NCBI RefSeq assembly: GCF_014673495.1
Contig: NZ_CP051006.1
Span: forward strand, 4,402,001-4,466,000
Direction: 5' to 3'
From: Streptomyces griseofuscus
Lineage (GTDB): Bacteria; Actinomycetota; Actinomycetes; Streptomycetales; Streptomycetaceae
Length of the DNA stretch: 64,000 nucleotides
Shown here: positions 25,932 to 34,948 of the stretch, piece after piece
Layout: the number at the start of each line of letters is the position of its first letter
Position numbering within the stretch: the first letter of the stretch is position 1
Translations under genes and position numbers: made by a program
The notes under the pieces: generated by a model
What the model was told of the DNA's origin: nothing
What the model saw: the letters and a program-made list of their open reading frames with translations, nothing else
Database searches by the model: none

Positions 25932-26789
25932 TCAGGCGGCGAGTCGCAGTGCGGCGGCGGGCGGCCCGCGCCGGATCACCGAGTGCTGGAGTGCGAGGGT
26001 GGCGGGGGCGGGCGGCTCGTCCCGGTCGCCGCGACGGGCGCGCGGGGCGGGCTCGGCCGCGGACAGGAGTCCGGCGCACAGGGCGCCCACCAGGGCGAGC
26101 GCGGCGCGCAGGGATCGTACGAGCGCGGTCTCGGCGACTTCGTGGGCCGAGTGCGCCGACAGTTCGAGCAGCCGCAGCACGGCCAGGTCGCCGCGGCGCA
26201 GCAGCCAGCCGAGGGCGACCGCCGCGAGGAGGTGGCCGAGCAGCATCGGCAGCGAGGGCAGCAGTGCCGCGGAGGCGCCGGTGGCGTCGGCCGCGTGCGG
26301 CATGGGCAGCGGGGCCCCGGCCACGGGGCGGCCCGAGCGGTCGATGAGGCGGGCGGCGAGCAGGATGTGGAAGGCGTGGCCGGGGGTGAGCGCGGCGGCG
26401 TTCGCCCCGCACAGCAGCCGGGTGGCCTGTTCGACCAGGGCGGCGTCGCCGAGCGCGGTCTTGCCCGGGGTGCCCTGCCCCATCGGCATCCCGCCCATGG
26501 CCATGGCCGCCCCGTGCTGGCCCACGCCGAACAGCGTGTGCAGCGCGGTCTGGCCGAGGGTGAGGAGCGCGGCGATGCCCGGCAGCGAGCGGGCCCGCCC
26601 GGCGAGCGGGACCACGAGCAGCAGGGAGCCGAGGGAGCCCACGCCGAGCGTCCACAACGGCACGCTCGCGCAGGAGGCCAAGGTGTGCCCGGCCGCGGCC
26701 AGCACGACGCAGACCGCGGCGAAGACCGCGGCCCGCAGCATCCGGAGCCCGGCTCCGGGACGCGCCGTGCGCGCGTGAGGGGCAGACAT
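25932..26789 (-). CDS. Integral membrane protein, possibly copper-linked
   Basis: A 285-residue protein with about five hydrophobic helices and His/Met-rich segments (GQHGAAMAMGGMPMGQG near 110-126, and a PMPH segment), of the kind that bind copper. No family is recognised with certainty. It lies 126 bases upstream of ycnI on the same strand and may be the first gene of the copper operon. The ATG at 26789 gives MSAPHARTARPG. Its role in copper handling is inferred from location and Met/His content only. Confidence 0.75.
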   Translation of the reverse strand: MSAPHARTARPGAGLRMLRAAVFAAVCVVLAAAGHTLASCASVPLWTLGVGSLGSLLLVVPLAGRARSLPGIAALLTLGQTALHTLFGVGQHGAAMAMGGMPMGQGTPGKTALGDAALVEQATRLLCGANAAALTPGHAFHILLAARLIDRSGRPVAGAPLPMPHAADATGASAALLPSLPMLLGHLLAAVALGWLLRRGDLAVLRLLELSAHSAHEVAETALVRSLRAALALVGALCAGLLSAAEPAPRARRGDRDEPPAPATLALQHSVIRRGPPAAALRLAA

Positions 26790-27001
26790 GGCGGGCTCAT
26801 CATCCCACCGCGCCCCGCGCCGTCCTACGTCAGGTCCGGGCAATACATCCCCGGCCCGGCCGGAGGGGTACGTCCCGCATACACCGATTCCTCCCGGCCC
26901 GCGTCGGCTGTATGGGCGGAGTCACGTCAACGGTGTGCTTACGGCCACCTATGGGCGGCAATAGGTATCGGTATGTCGAGCCGCGGCCTGGAGGCTGGAG
27001 C

Positions 27002-27439
27002 ATGAGCATCTGGTGGTCACTCCATCTGCGCCGTGAGGCCGCGAGTGTGCCGCTCGCGCGGCGGCTCCTGATCGGCACCATGGAGACGGCCGGGGTGGAT
27101 CCGGAGATCTCCTACGACCTCTCCGTCGCCCTCAGCGAGGCGTGCGCGAACGCCGTCGAGCACGGCGGCGACGACAGCACCTCGGCGGTGTACCGGGTGA
27201 CCGCGTACCTCGACGGGGAGAAGTGCCGTATCGAAGTGGCCGACTCCGGCCCCGGCTTCCAGCACACCCGCGAACTGCGCCCCGCCCGCCCGGACGCCGA
27301 GCACGGCCGCGGCCTCTGCCTGATCCGCGAACTGGCCGATCACGTCCACATCGGCCCCAAGCCCGGCCGCCACGGCACGGTGGTCAGCTTCGACAAGATC
27401 CTCAAATGGCGCGACGACGCTCCGCTGCTGGCGGTGTAG
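27002..27439 (+). CDS. ATP-binding protein, anti-sigma-type HATPase
   Basis: A 145-residue GHKL-fold protein like RsbW/SpoIIAB. The N-box reads LSVALSEACANAVEHG, the G1 region VADSGPGF, and the G2 region EHGRGLCLIRELAD. Streptomyces encode dozens of such proteins, many acting as anti-sigma or anti-anti-sigma kinases. ATG 27002 is preceded by GGAG. No sigma factor gene adjoins, so the partner is unknown. Confidence 0.85.
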   Translation: MSIWWSLHLRREAASVPLARRLLIGTMETAGVDPEISYDLSVALSEACANAVEHGGDDSTSAVYRVTAYLDGEKCRIEVADSGPGFQHTRELRPARPDAEHGRGLCLIRELADHVHIGPKPGRHGTVVSFDKILKWRDDAPLLAV

Positions 27440-27495
27440 CCCGGCCCCTCACAGCGGGGGGATGAATCCCCGCCCCGGTCCCGCATAGTGGGGGC

Positions 27496-28080
27496 ATGAA
27501 GATCGACAGTGGGGAGATGACGGCCGGGGTGACGTTGAGGCCGCTCGGGGTGGGGGACGCGGGGAGGTTGGCGGAGGCGTATGTGGTGAATCGGGGGCAC
27601 CTCGCGCCGTGGGAGCCGGTGCGGCCGGATTCCTTCTTCACGCCGGACGGGCAGCGGGAGCGGATCGAGGGGCTGTTGCGGCAGCGTGACGAAGGCGCGG
27701 CGGTGCCCTGGGTGTTCGAGGAGGCGGGCGGACGGATCGTCGGAGCCATCACCCTGACGGGGATCACCCGGGGGCCGTTCTGTAGCGCGCACCTCGGCTA
27801 CTGGGTCGCCGCGGACCGGCAGGGCCGGGGGCTGGCGAGCGCGGCCGTGTCACGGGTGTGCGGGCTCGCGCGGGACGTGGTCGGCCTGCACCGGATCGAG
27901 GCGTCCACGCGGGTGGAGAACACCGGGTCGCAGCGGGTGCTGGAGAAGTGCGGCTTCGAGCTGATCGGGACGGCGCCCAAGTACCTTCACATCAACGGCC
28001 GTTGGCGGGACAGCCGGCTGTTCCAGCGGATCCTGCACGACGAGGACCCCGCGCTCTGGAGCGCCCCGGAGCGGCGCTGA
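27496..28080 (+). CDS. GNAT acetyltransferase, RimJ/RimL type
   Basis: A 194-residue acetyl-CoA-dependent N-acetyltransferase. The acetyl-CoA loop is ADRQGRGLASAAV; the RimJ/L signature VENTGSQRVLEKCGFELIG follows. Such proteins acetylate protein or small-molecule amines. It is convergent with aminopeptidase P, with a hairpin between them. Substrate unknown. Confidence 0.9.
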   Translation: MKIDSGEMTAGVTLRPLGVGDAGRLAEAYVVNRGHLAPWEPVRPDSFFTPDGQRERIEGLLRQRDEGAAVPWVFEEAGGRIVGAITLTGITRGPFCSAHLGYWVAADRQGRGLASAAVSRVCGLARDVVGLHRIEASTRVENTGSQRVLEKCGFELIGTAPKYLHINGRWRDSRLFQRILHDEDPALWSAPERR

Positions 28081-28116
28081 GGACCGCGCGGGCGGCCATG
28101 CGGGTCCGCGGACGGC

Positions 28117-28148
28117 GGCGGCCGGGCACCCCCGGGCACCCGGCCGCC
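28117..28148. terminator. Terminator between acetyltransferase and aminopeptidase genes
   Basis: 10-bp GC-only arms (28117-28126, 28139-28148) in an 80-base convergent gap. Confidence 0.6.
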
Positions 28149-28160
28149 TCGCTCGTCAGG

Positions 28161-29621
28161 TCAGCCCTTCAGCGCGGCCATCCACGCCTCGACCTCGTCG
28201 GCGCGCCGCGGCAGGGCGGCCGAGAGGTTCCGGTTGCCGTCCTCCGTCACCAGGATGTCGTCCTCGATCCGGACGCCGACGCCCCGGTACTCCTCGGGCA
28301 CGGTGAGGTCGTCGGCCTGGAAGTACAGACCCGGCTCGACCGTGAGGACCATGCCCGGCTCCAGGACGCCGTCCACATACGTCTCGGTGCGCGCGACCGC
28401 GCAGTCGTGGACGTCCATGCCGAGCATGTGACCGGTGCCGTGCAGGGTCCAGCGGCGCTGGAGGCCCAGCTCCAGGACACGCTCGACCGGGCCCTCGACC
28501 AGGCCCCACTCGACCAGCTTCGCGGCCAGCACCCGCTGGGCCGCGTCGTGGAAGTCGCGGTACTTGGCGCCCGGCCGCACCGCCGCGATGCCGGCCTCCT
28601 GGGCCTCGTACACCGCGTCGTACACCTTCTTCTGGAGCTCGCTGTACGTGCCGTTGATCGGCAGCGTGCGCGTGACGTCGGCGGTGTAGAGGGTGTGCGT
28701 CTCCACGCCGGCGTCGAGCAGCAGCAGGTCGCCGGAGCGGACCGGGCCGTCGTTGCGGACCCAGTGCAGCGTGCAGGCGTGCGGGCCGGCGGCGCAGATC
28801 GAGCCGTAGCCGATGTCGTTGCCCTCGACGCGGGCGCGCAGGAAGAAGGTGCCCTCGATGTAGCGCTCGCTGGTGGCCTCGGCCTTGTCCAGGACCTTCA
28901 CCACGTCCTCGAAGCCGCGCACCGTGGAGTCGACGGCCTTCTGGAGCTCGCGGATCTCGAACGCGTCCTTGACCAGGCGCAGCTCGGAGAGGAAGACGCG
29001 CAGCTCCTCGTCGCGCTCGGCGGTGACCTTGTCGGTCAGGGCCGCCTCGATGCCGGCGTCGTAGCCGCGCACGACGCGCACCGGGCCGGTGGCCTCGGCC
29101 AGCTGCTCGGCCAGCTCGCGGACATCGGCGGCGGGGATGCCGTACAGCGCCTCGGACTCGGTGAGGGAGTGGCGGCGGCCGACCCACAGCTCGCCCTGGC
29201 CGTCGAGCCAGAACTCGCCGTTCTCGCGGTCGGAGCGGGGCAGCAGGTAGATGGTCGCCCGGTGGCCCTCGCCCGCGGGCTCCAGCACGAGGACGCCGTC
29301 CTCCGTCTGGTTGCCGGTGAGGTACGCGTACTCGACGGAGGAGCGGAAGGCGTACTCCGTGTCGTTCGAGCGGGTCTTCAGGTTGCCCGCCGGGATCACC
29401 AGACGCTCGCCCGGGAAGCGCGCGGAGAGCGCGGCGCGGCGGCGCGCGGTCTCGGCGGCCTGCTCGATCGGCTTCAGGTCACGCAGCTCGGTGTCGGCCC
29501 AGCCGGACTGCATGTTCTCGGCCAGCTCGTCGGAGACGCCCGGGTACAGGCCGTTCTTCCGCTGCTTGATGGGCTCCTCGGACTCGGTTTCCGGGGTCTC
29601 CGGAATGAGCTCGTCGGCCAC
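28161..29621 (-). CDS. Xaa-Pro aminopeptidase (aminopeptidase P)
   Basis: A 486-residue M24B metalloenzyme removing an N-terminal residue ahead of proline. An AMP_N domain spans about 40-190. The pita-bread catalytic domain contains the metal ligands Asp in LLLDAGVETHTLYTADVTRT, His in HGTGHMLGMDVHD, and Glu in VEPGLYF and GVGVRIEDDILV. GTG 29621 is used because a strong GGAGGAA lies 7 bases before it. Cytoplasmic, without signal peptide. Streptomyces typically carry two PepP copies. Confidence 0.94.
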   Translation of the reverse strand: MADELIPETPETESEEPIKQRKNGLYPGVSDELAENMQSGWADTELRDLKPIEQAAETARRRAALSARFPGERLVIPAGNLKTRSNDTEYAFRSSVEYAYLTGNQTEDGVLVLEPAGEGHRATIYLLPRSDRENGEFWLDGQGELWVGRRHSLTESEALYGIPAADVRELAEQLAEATGPVRVVRGYDAGIEAALTDKVTAERDEELRVFLSELRLVKDAFEIRELQKAVDSTVRGFEDVVKVLDKAEATSERYIEGTFFLRARVEGNDIGYGSICAAGPHACTLHWVRNDGPVRSGDLLLLDAGVETHTLYTADVTRTLPINGTYSELQKKVYDAVYEAQEAGIAAVRPGAKYRDFHDAAQRVLAAKLVEWGLVEGPVERVLELGLQRRWTLHGTGHMLGMDVHDCAVARTETYVDGVLEPGMVLTVEPGLYFQADDLTVPEEYRGVGVRIEDDILVTEDGNRNLSAALPRRADEVEAWMAALKG

Positions 29622-29813
29622 GTGTTCCTCCTCGGTACGGCGTGTGATCTCCCCCGGGGCGGTCCGTGCGGCTCGCCACGGTGGGTGACTGTGTCCGAGC
29701 CGGGGGACCTCCATCATCGTACGGTCGTATCGGGACGGGATCAGGGGCGGATGCCCCGTTATGCCTGGTCACCGGCCGGTCACTGAGCGGTGATACCGGG
29801 CCGGGGCGCCGAC

Positions 29814-31229
29814 TCAGTCGAAGCGGGCCGCCAGCAGCACCACGTCCGCCGTGCTGCCGGCGGTGTCCGGGCCGTCCGGCAGCACCGTGCGCAGCACATG
29901 GTCGGCGACGGCCCCCGGATCCTGCCGCAGCGCCCGAGGGACGCTCGCGGCGGCCGTGTGCAGCCGGGCGAAGGCGCGGTCCATGGGGTCGCCAGTACGG
30001 TGCAGCAGCCCGTCGGTGTAGAGCAGAACCGTCTCTCCCGCTTCGGCCTGGATCTCCACGCTGGGCGCCTCCCAGCAGGAGAGCATGCCGAGCGGCGCGG
30101 AGACGGAGGTCTCGGCGAACTCGGTGCGCCGCTCGCCGATCAGCAGCGGCGGGCTGTGCCCGGCACCCGCCAGGGTGACCCGGTGCAGCGCGGGCTCGCA
30201 GTAGGCGAACAGGGCGGTGGCCGAGCGGGCGGGCTCGGTCAGCCGCAGCAGCAGCTCCAGATCGGACAGGACGGCGACCGGGTCCTCGCCCTCCATCACG
30301 GCGTACGCCCGCAGCGAGGCGCGCAGCCGGCCGGCGGCGGCCACGGCGCTGGGTCCCGAACCGGTGACCGAGCCGACCGACAGACCGAGCGCCGCGTCGG
30401 GCAGCGGCAGCGCGTCGTACCAGTCGCCGCCGCCGCGCGGTCCGGTGCGGTGCCGGGCGGCGAGCTGGACGCCGGGCACCCGGGGCAGCCGGGAGGGCAG
30501 CAGTTCCTCGGCGATGGTCGCGACGCACGCCCGGGTGTTCTCCACCTCCCGCAGCCGGGCGAGGTGTTCGGTGGCGTGCCGGATGTACAGGCCCGCGAGA
30601 TGGCGCTGCCGTTCATGGGGTTCGGCGGGCTCGTCGTAGAACCAGACGGCGGCGCCGAGGCGACCGGCACCGTCGGTGGCGAGCGGCAGGGCGAAGCTGG
30701 CGGCGTAGCCGAGGCGGGCGGCGACCTCGCGGTGCCGGGGGTCGAGGTCGTCCTCGGCGAACAGATCGGGGTGGACGATCTCGGCGGTGCCCGCGGTGTC
30801 GTACGGCAGCGCGCCGCGCGGCACGGTCTCCAGATGGCCGAGGTCGGCGCGGCCGAGTCCGAGGCCGCGGCTGGTGCGGGGGCCGAGTCCGTCGCCGGGC
30901 TCCAGGACGACGAGGCCGCGGCGGGCGCCGACGAGGGCGGCGCCGGCGTGCAGCAGTTCGTCCAGGGCGGGCTCCAACGCGCTGGTACGGGTGAGCCGTT
31001 CGGTGAGTTCGTGCAGCGTGGTGAGGTCGGAGACCCAGCCGGCGAGGCGGTCCTGGAGGAGCGTGCCGGGGGCGGCGACCGGGGGGTGCGGGGCGGGGAC
31101 GGCGGGGATGGTGTCCGCGAGTGTGCCCGCGGGGGCCTCCGGGGCGAGAGGGGCGGGCGCGACAGTGTGGGCGGGCGTGGGAACAGTGGGATCGATTCCG
31201 GCCACTTTCGGTGGGTGCGGGGCGCTCAT
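29814..31229 (-). CDS. GAF - SpoIIE-type PP2C phosphatase, altered active site
   Basis: A 471-residue regulator: Pro/Ala-rich N-terminus, GAF sensor domain at about 75-215, and SpoIIE/RsbU-type phosphatase domain at about 250-470. GGGDWYD and the late YTDGLL motif are intact. However, the usual GDVxGHG metal motif reads GSVTGSG, losing the metal-binding Asp and the His. Active members dephosphorylate anti-anti-sigma factors; this one may be impaired or act by binding. It is alone on the minus strand, opposite a 609-base spacer. Confidence 0.88.
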   Translation of the reverse strand: MSAPHPPKVAGIDPTVPTPAHTVAPAPLAPEAPAGTLADTIPAVPAPHPPVAAPGTLLQDRLAGWVSDLTTLHELTERLTRTSALEPALDELLHAGAALVGARRGLVVLEPGDGLGPRTSRGLGLGRADLGHLETVPRGALPYDTAGTAEIVHPDLFAEDDLDPRHREVAARLGYAASFALPLATDGAGRLGAAVWFYDEPAEPHERQRHLAGLYIRHATEHLARLREVENTRACVATIAEELLPSRLPRVPGVQLAARHRTGPRGGGDWYDALPLPDAALGLSVGSVTGSGPSAVAAAGRLRASLRAYAVMEGEDPVAVLSDLELLLRLTEPARSATALFAYCEPALHRVTLAGAGHSPPLLIGERRTEFAETSVSAPLGMLSCWEAPSVEIQAEAGETVLLYTDGLLHRTGDPMDRAFARLHTAAASVPRALRQDPGAVADHVLRTVLPDGPDTAGSTADVVLLAARFD

Positions 31230-31838
31230 GGCGCGCGGCCTTCAGACCGGTGCACAGTGCTCAAAAGCATCGCAAACCCCCATGTGATTCTGCGCCGCTA
31301 GCAGTGTCTCCACATGTACACGCACTCGTGAGGGGATGTCCAGCATTGTCCTGCGGGGATTCCTGGTGTCCACGGGGCTGGTGGGTGATTTCCCGGAACC
31401 CCTTGCCTTACCGTCAAGTTGGCTCAAAACTGCCTGGGGGAACGGTCCACTGCGGTCGACTGGGCTCGCTCCACGGAGCGTCACAGCGGTCGTGATGGGT
31501 ACGTACTCGGAGAAGGCCAGGGGTGGTTGGGGACCACCCGGAACCTGGCGACGGACCCGGGCGTCATAGCCACCGACGGCCGAGCCCCATCCTCCCGTGG
31601 CGGAGGCGGAGAGAACCACGCGCGACGGCAAACGCCATGCTTCGCCACCCCCGCGCCGCTACCGTGCCCTGCCTTGAGTGCCGTGGACGCGGCCGCGGCC
31701 GACGCTCGAACCCCTGGGGATCCCCTGCCGTGTGCGGGGGTGTGATGCGCCACCAGGTACGCACAGTGCAGTGATCGACTCATGTTGTGATGTGGACCAC
31801 GGTGTTGCCAGCGGTGCAACGGAAAGGAACGAGCGCTC
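31230..31838. promoter_or_regulatory. Divergent 609-base spacer, no gene seen
   Basis: Lies between the divergent phosphatase and primase-like genes. Short open frames here have no ribosome-binding site or recognisable product. An inverted repeat GTTGC-N7-GCAAC around 31814-31830 just upstream of the primase-like gene could be an operator. Confidence 0.4.
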
Positions 31839-32507
31839 ATGCGCGAGATCCTCGGAAGGCGACGCAGGCTCCTGTCCAAGCGACGGAACGACGGGACGCC
31901 TGAGCCGATCAGCGCGGCCCTGACCTTCGCGACGGAGTGGCAGTGGCCCGTACTCCCGGGTGTGGCCCCGGACCCGCAGGGCAGAGGCCGCTGCGGCTGC
32001 CCCGACCCGGAATGCACGGTGCCCGGCGCCCACCCCTTCGACCCCGGGCTGCTCGCGGCCACGACCGACGCGCGCATGGTGCGCTGGTGGTGGACCAACC
32101 GGCCGAGCGCGCCCGTCATCCTCGCGACCGGCGGGACGGCGCCCTGCGCGGTGAGCCTGCCTGCGCTCGCCGCGTCCCGCGCCCTCGCCCTGCTCGACCG
32201 ACGGGGCATGCGCCTCGGCCCGGTCGTCGCCTCGCCCACCCGCTGGGCGCTGCTCGTCGAGCCGTACTCGATGGAGCAGTTGGGCGAGCTGCTCTACGCC
32301 AAGGACTTCGTCCCCGGCTCGCTGCGTTTCCACGGCGAGGGCGGCTATATCGCGCTGCCCCCGTCCGAGACCGGCACCGGCGCGGTGCGCTGGGAGCGGG
32401 CGCCGCTGCCGGGTTCGGCCGCGCCCTGGGTGCCGGACGTCGAGGCGGTGGTGGACGCCGTGGTCGACGCCCTCACTCGTACGGGTGTGAGCGCGCCCGA
32501 GTTGTAG
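31839..32507 (+). CDS. Primase-polymerase-like (AEP) domain protein, probably without catalysis
   Basis: A 222-residue protein resembling the N-terminal domain of bifunctional DNA primase/polymerases: AALTFATEWQWPVLPG, a Cys-containing GRCGCPDPECTVPGAHPFDP insertion, VRWWWTNRPSAPVILATGG. The DxD metal motif found in the protein at 41112-41972 (VDLDT) is not visible at the matching place, so it may be a non-catalytic relative. AAGGAA precedes the ATG by about 10 bases. Conserved streptomycete proteins of this kind are of unknown role. Confidence 0.75.
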   Translation: MREILGRRRRLLSKRRNDGTPEPISAALTFATEWQWPVLPGVAPDPQGRGRCGCPDPECTVPGAHPFDPGLLAATTDARMVRWWWTNRPSAPVILATGGTAPCAVSLPALAASRALALLDRRGMRLGPVVASPTRWALLVEPYSMEQLGELLYAKDFVPGSLRFHGEGGYIALPPSETGTGAVRWERAPLPGSAAPWVPDVEAVVDAVVDALTRTGVSAPEL

Positions 32508-32562
32508 GGGTGTCCGGCGCGCACGGTGCGGACGGGGGTGCCGTGCTCGTTATGTTCCGCCC

Positions 32563-33453
32563 ATGCTGCGAATTCTTGGGGGCCATGGGACGCGCCGGCC
32601 ACGCGACGGGGGACGCCGGCGCCCGACCGGCACGGGACCGGAGTACGACGGCGGGTCGGATCGGGTGCGGCCTGCGGACGGCGGGGACGGTTCCCGCGCG
32701 TCGGCGGGCGGCCGGGCCGACCTCCAGGTGTCGGCCGACGAAGGGGCTGGTCCCCGGGCGTCGGCCGGTGCCGGCCCTCTGGCATCGACCGGTGACGGGG
32801 GCAACCCGCCCTCCGCCGCAGGAAGTTCCCCCGAGTTCCGGGGCGCGCCCGGTGACGGAGCCGGTCCGCGGCCGAAGGGCGGGTTCCGGCGGGCGCGGTA
32901 CGGGAAGGCCGATCCGCGCCGGGTGCATCTCGTCGGGCTGGCCTGCGTGGTGACGGCCGCCGTCGTACTGCCGCTGACCGTGGCGTCCGCCGGGCAGGTC
33001 AGGGACGTGGGCGAGGTGCTGGTGCCGGGCGCGCTGCGGCACGGGGAGGGCAAGGACCCGTCGGCCGCGCCGGGCCGCTCGCCCGGGCTGCTGGATCTGG
33101 GCCTCGGCACCGCTGTCCGCTGCGGACCCCAACTCAGCTCCCCCGAGGGCATCGAGGCGCAGACCTGTGTGCTGATCCAGGGCGCGGACACCTGGGCACG
33201 GACCTACTACCGCAACGCCACCGGCAAGTCGCTGGACGCCGGGCTGAGCCTCATGGGCCCCGGCGGCCGTACCACGCGTACGCGCTGCGACACGGGAGCC
33301 GACGACGAGCCCGCCACCTGTGAGACCCCCCGTGAGCGCAGCCGGGGCGGGGCGGACGCCTACATGGCCGTCGCGGAGTTCGCGGAGCGCGGGTCCGCGG
33401 GGGCGCTGCTACTGCGCTCGGGTAGCAACTCCGAGGACACGGACGGCGGTTGA
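32563..33453 (+). CDS. Hypothetical single-pass membrane protein
   Basis: A 296-residue protein: disordered basic and Gly/Ala/Asp-rich N-terminus (about 1-115), one membrane helix (VHLVGLACVVTAAVVLPLTVA, about 122-142), then an extracytoplasmic domain with four cysteines that could form disulfides (CGPQL, TCVLI, TRCDT, ATCET). No family recognised. Followed by a strong hairpin. Confidence 0.7.
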   Translation: MLRILGGHGTRRPRDGGRRRPTGTGPEYDGGSDRVRPADGGDGSRASAGGRADLQVSADEGAGPRASAGAGPLASTGDGGNPPSAAGSSPEFRGAPGDGAGPRPKGGFRRARYGKADPRRVHLVGLACVVTAAVVLPLTVASAGQVRDVGEVLVPGALRHGEGKDPSAAPGRSPGLLDLGLGTAVRCGPQLSSPEGIEAQTCVLIQGADTWARTYYRNATGKSLDAGLSLMGPGGRTTRTRCDTGADDEPATCETPRERSRGGADAYMAVAEFAERGSAGALLLRSGSNSEDTDGG

Positions 33454-33495
33454 GGGCGCGCGACGCGCCGGGCACCGGACGCGGGCATGGAAAGA

Positions 33496-33533
33496 CCCGG
33501 TTGCTGGCGACGGGGGATGCACCAGCAACCGGG
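33496..33533 (+). terminator. Terminator after the membrane protein gene
   Basis: Perfect 12-bp arms (33496-33507, 33522-33533), 14-base loop, 43 bases after the stop. Confidence 0.75.
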
Positions 33534-33657
33534 CTACTGGAACGGTAACAAGAGATCGGCCGTACGCAAATTCCGACTCAGGCATTCGGCCATCGTTTTC
33601 CCACCGATTTCCGTGCCGGGGCCGGGAGTTGTGACGGGAGTCACCCGTCGGAAACCC

Positions 33658-33693
33658 GGTGTCATGACTGACCGACCAGTCAGTCATGACACC
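33658..33693 (-). terminator. Inverted repeat after the DUF5926 gene
   Basis: Perfect 15-bp arms (33658-33672, 33679-33693) with a 6-base loop, 13 bases past the stop of the minus-strand gene. Best read as a terminator; its core also resembles a TetR-type operator. Confidence 0.65.
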
Positions 33694-33706
33694 GATGCGG
33701 GTGCCG

Positions 33707-34681
33707 TCAGCTGAGCGTGACCTGCCGGTTGGTCAGTCCGCCGCGGGCCCGGCGCTCCTCCGCGGTGAGCGGTTCCTCTACGGCGAGGGCGGCGGCCAGG
33801 CGCTCGGCGAACTCGGCGGCCGGCTTCTCCACATCCTCCGCGCGGACCTCGCTCGGCAGGTCCCAGACCGGCACGGTGAGCCCGTGAGCACGGAAGGAGC
33901 CCACCAGCCGGGTGCCCTCGCCGAGGCTGGAGCGGCCCTGCGCGTGCAGTCGCGCGAGAGCGTCCAGAAGCCGCTCCTCGGGATGCGGCATCACCCAGCG
34001 CAGATGGTTCTTCTCCGGGGTCTCGCACCAGTACGCCGCGTCCACGCCGGACAGCCGGACCGTCGGGATCGCCGCCGCGTTGGCCCGCTCCAGGGAGGCG
34101 GTGACCTCCGGGGCGGCGTTCTCCGCGTCCGGTACCCAGAACTCGAAGCCGCTGTGCACGACCGGCTCGAACGGGCTCTCGGCGGCCAGCAGTTCCTGGA
34201 GCCGGGGCCCGTCGGCGGGGGCGCGCCGGCCCTGCACGGGGGTGCCGGGCTCCGCCTCCAGCGCGCGCTGGAGGGTGTCGGCGAGGTCGCGGCTGATGTC
34301 ACCGGACGACGTGTCGTTCTGAAGGCCGAGCAGGACCGAGCCGTCGTCGCGGCGCAGCGCGGGCCAGGCCATCGGCAGCACGGTGGCGAGCGTGACCGAG
34401 GGGACGCCCTCGGGCAGGCCGTCCTTCAGGGTCAGCTCGACCGTGGCGGCCGGGACCAGCTCGCGCAGCGCCACCCAGTCGCACTCGCCGGGCAGCCCCT
34501 CGAAGGGGCGGTGGACCAGCTCGGTCACCGCGTGCGCGGCGTCCCGGCCATGGCACGCCTTGTAGCGACGGCCGCTGCCGCAGGGGCAGGGCTCGCGGCC
34601 GCCGACCACCGGAATGGCACCATCTGCCCCACCCGTCGGCTGCGGGCGCTTGGCCTTCGTCTGGGGTCGCTTCTTGGCCAT
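33707..34681 (-). CDS. DUF5926 family protein with SEC-C zinc motif
   Basis: A 324-residue actinobacterial protein of unknown role. The N-terminus is lysine-rich (MAKKRPQTKAKRPQ), followed by a SEC-C motif at about 31-46 (PCPCGSGRRYKACHG), which binds zinc and, in SecA, SecB or ribosomes. The rest is a conserved domain with no recognisable enzyme motif. ATG 34681 has GGGAGA about 9 bases upstream. A role near the ribosome or protein export would fit but is unproven. Confidence 0.85.
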   Translation of the reverse strand: MAKKRPQTKAKRPQPTGGADGAIPVVGGREPCPCGSGRRYKACHGRDAAHAVTELVHRPFEGLPGECDWVALRELVPAATVELTLKDGLPEGVPSVTLATVLPMAWPALRRDDGSVLLGLQNDTSSGDISRDLADTLQRALEAEPGTPVQGRRAPADGPRLQELLAAESPFEPVVHSGFEFWVPDAENAAPEVTASLERANAAAIPTVRLSGVDAAYWCETPEKNHLRWVMPHPEERLLDALARLHAQGRSSLGEGTRLVGSFRAHGLTVPVWDLPSEVRAEDVEKPAAEFAERLAAALAVEEPLTAEERRARGGLTNRQVTLS

Positions 34682-34755
34682 CGTGGATGTCTCCCGGTTA
34701 CGGCGCTTCTCGTACGGCGGGAGCCTAGCCGTTCGCGCCATCGCCGACGGGAACC

Positions 34756-34764
34756 TGTGGACAA
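34756..34764 (-). promoter_or_regulatory. Single DnaA box
   Basis: TTGTCCACA on the minus strand, the preferred Streptomyces form, 75 bases upstream of the DUF5926 start. Confidence 0.45.
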
Positions 34765-34948
34765 CGACCGTGCGGCGGGTGGCTCCCCGGACACCGGCGG
34801 ACCGCTTCCGCTCCCGCTCACCGGCGATCCGCCCCGCCCACTTGCTCTCGCTCACCGGCTCTCTTTCAGCGGGCCCTTCTTCACCGACCCCGCCCGGCTT
34901 TCACCGGCCCTCGCCCGGCCCTCACCGCTCCCCGCCCGGCTCTCGGCC

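Noticed and set aside
33658..33693. TetR operator for a regulated gene
   Set aside because: The dyad resembles one, but its position just past the stop of a minus-strand gene and its 15-bp arms fit a terminator better.
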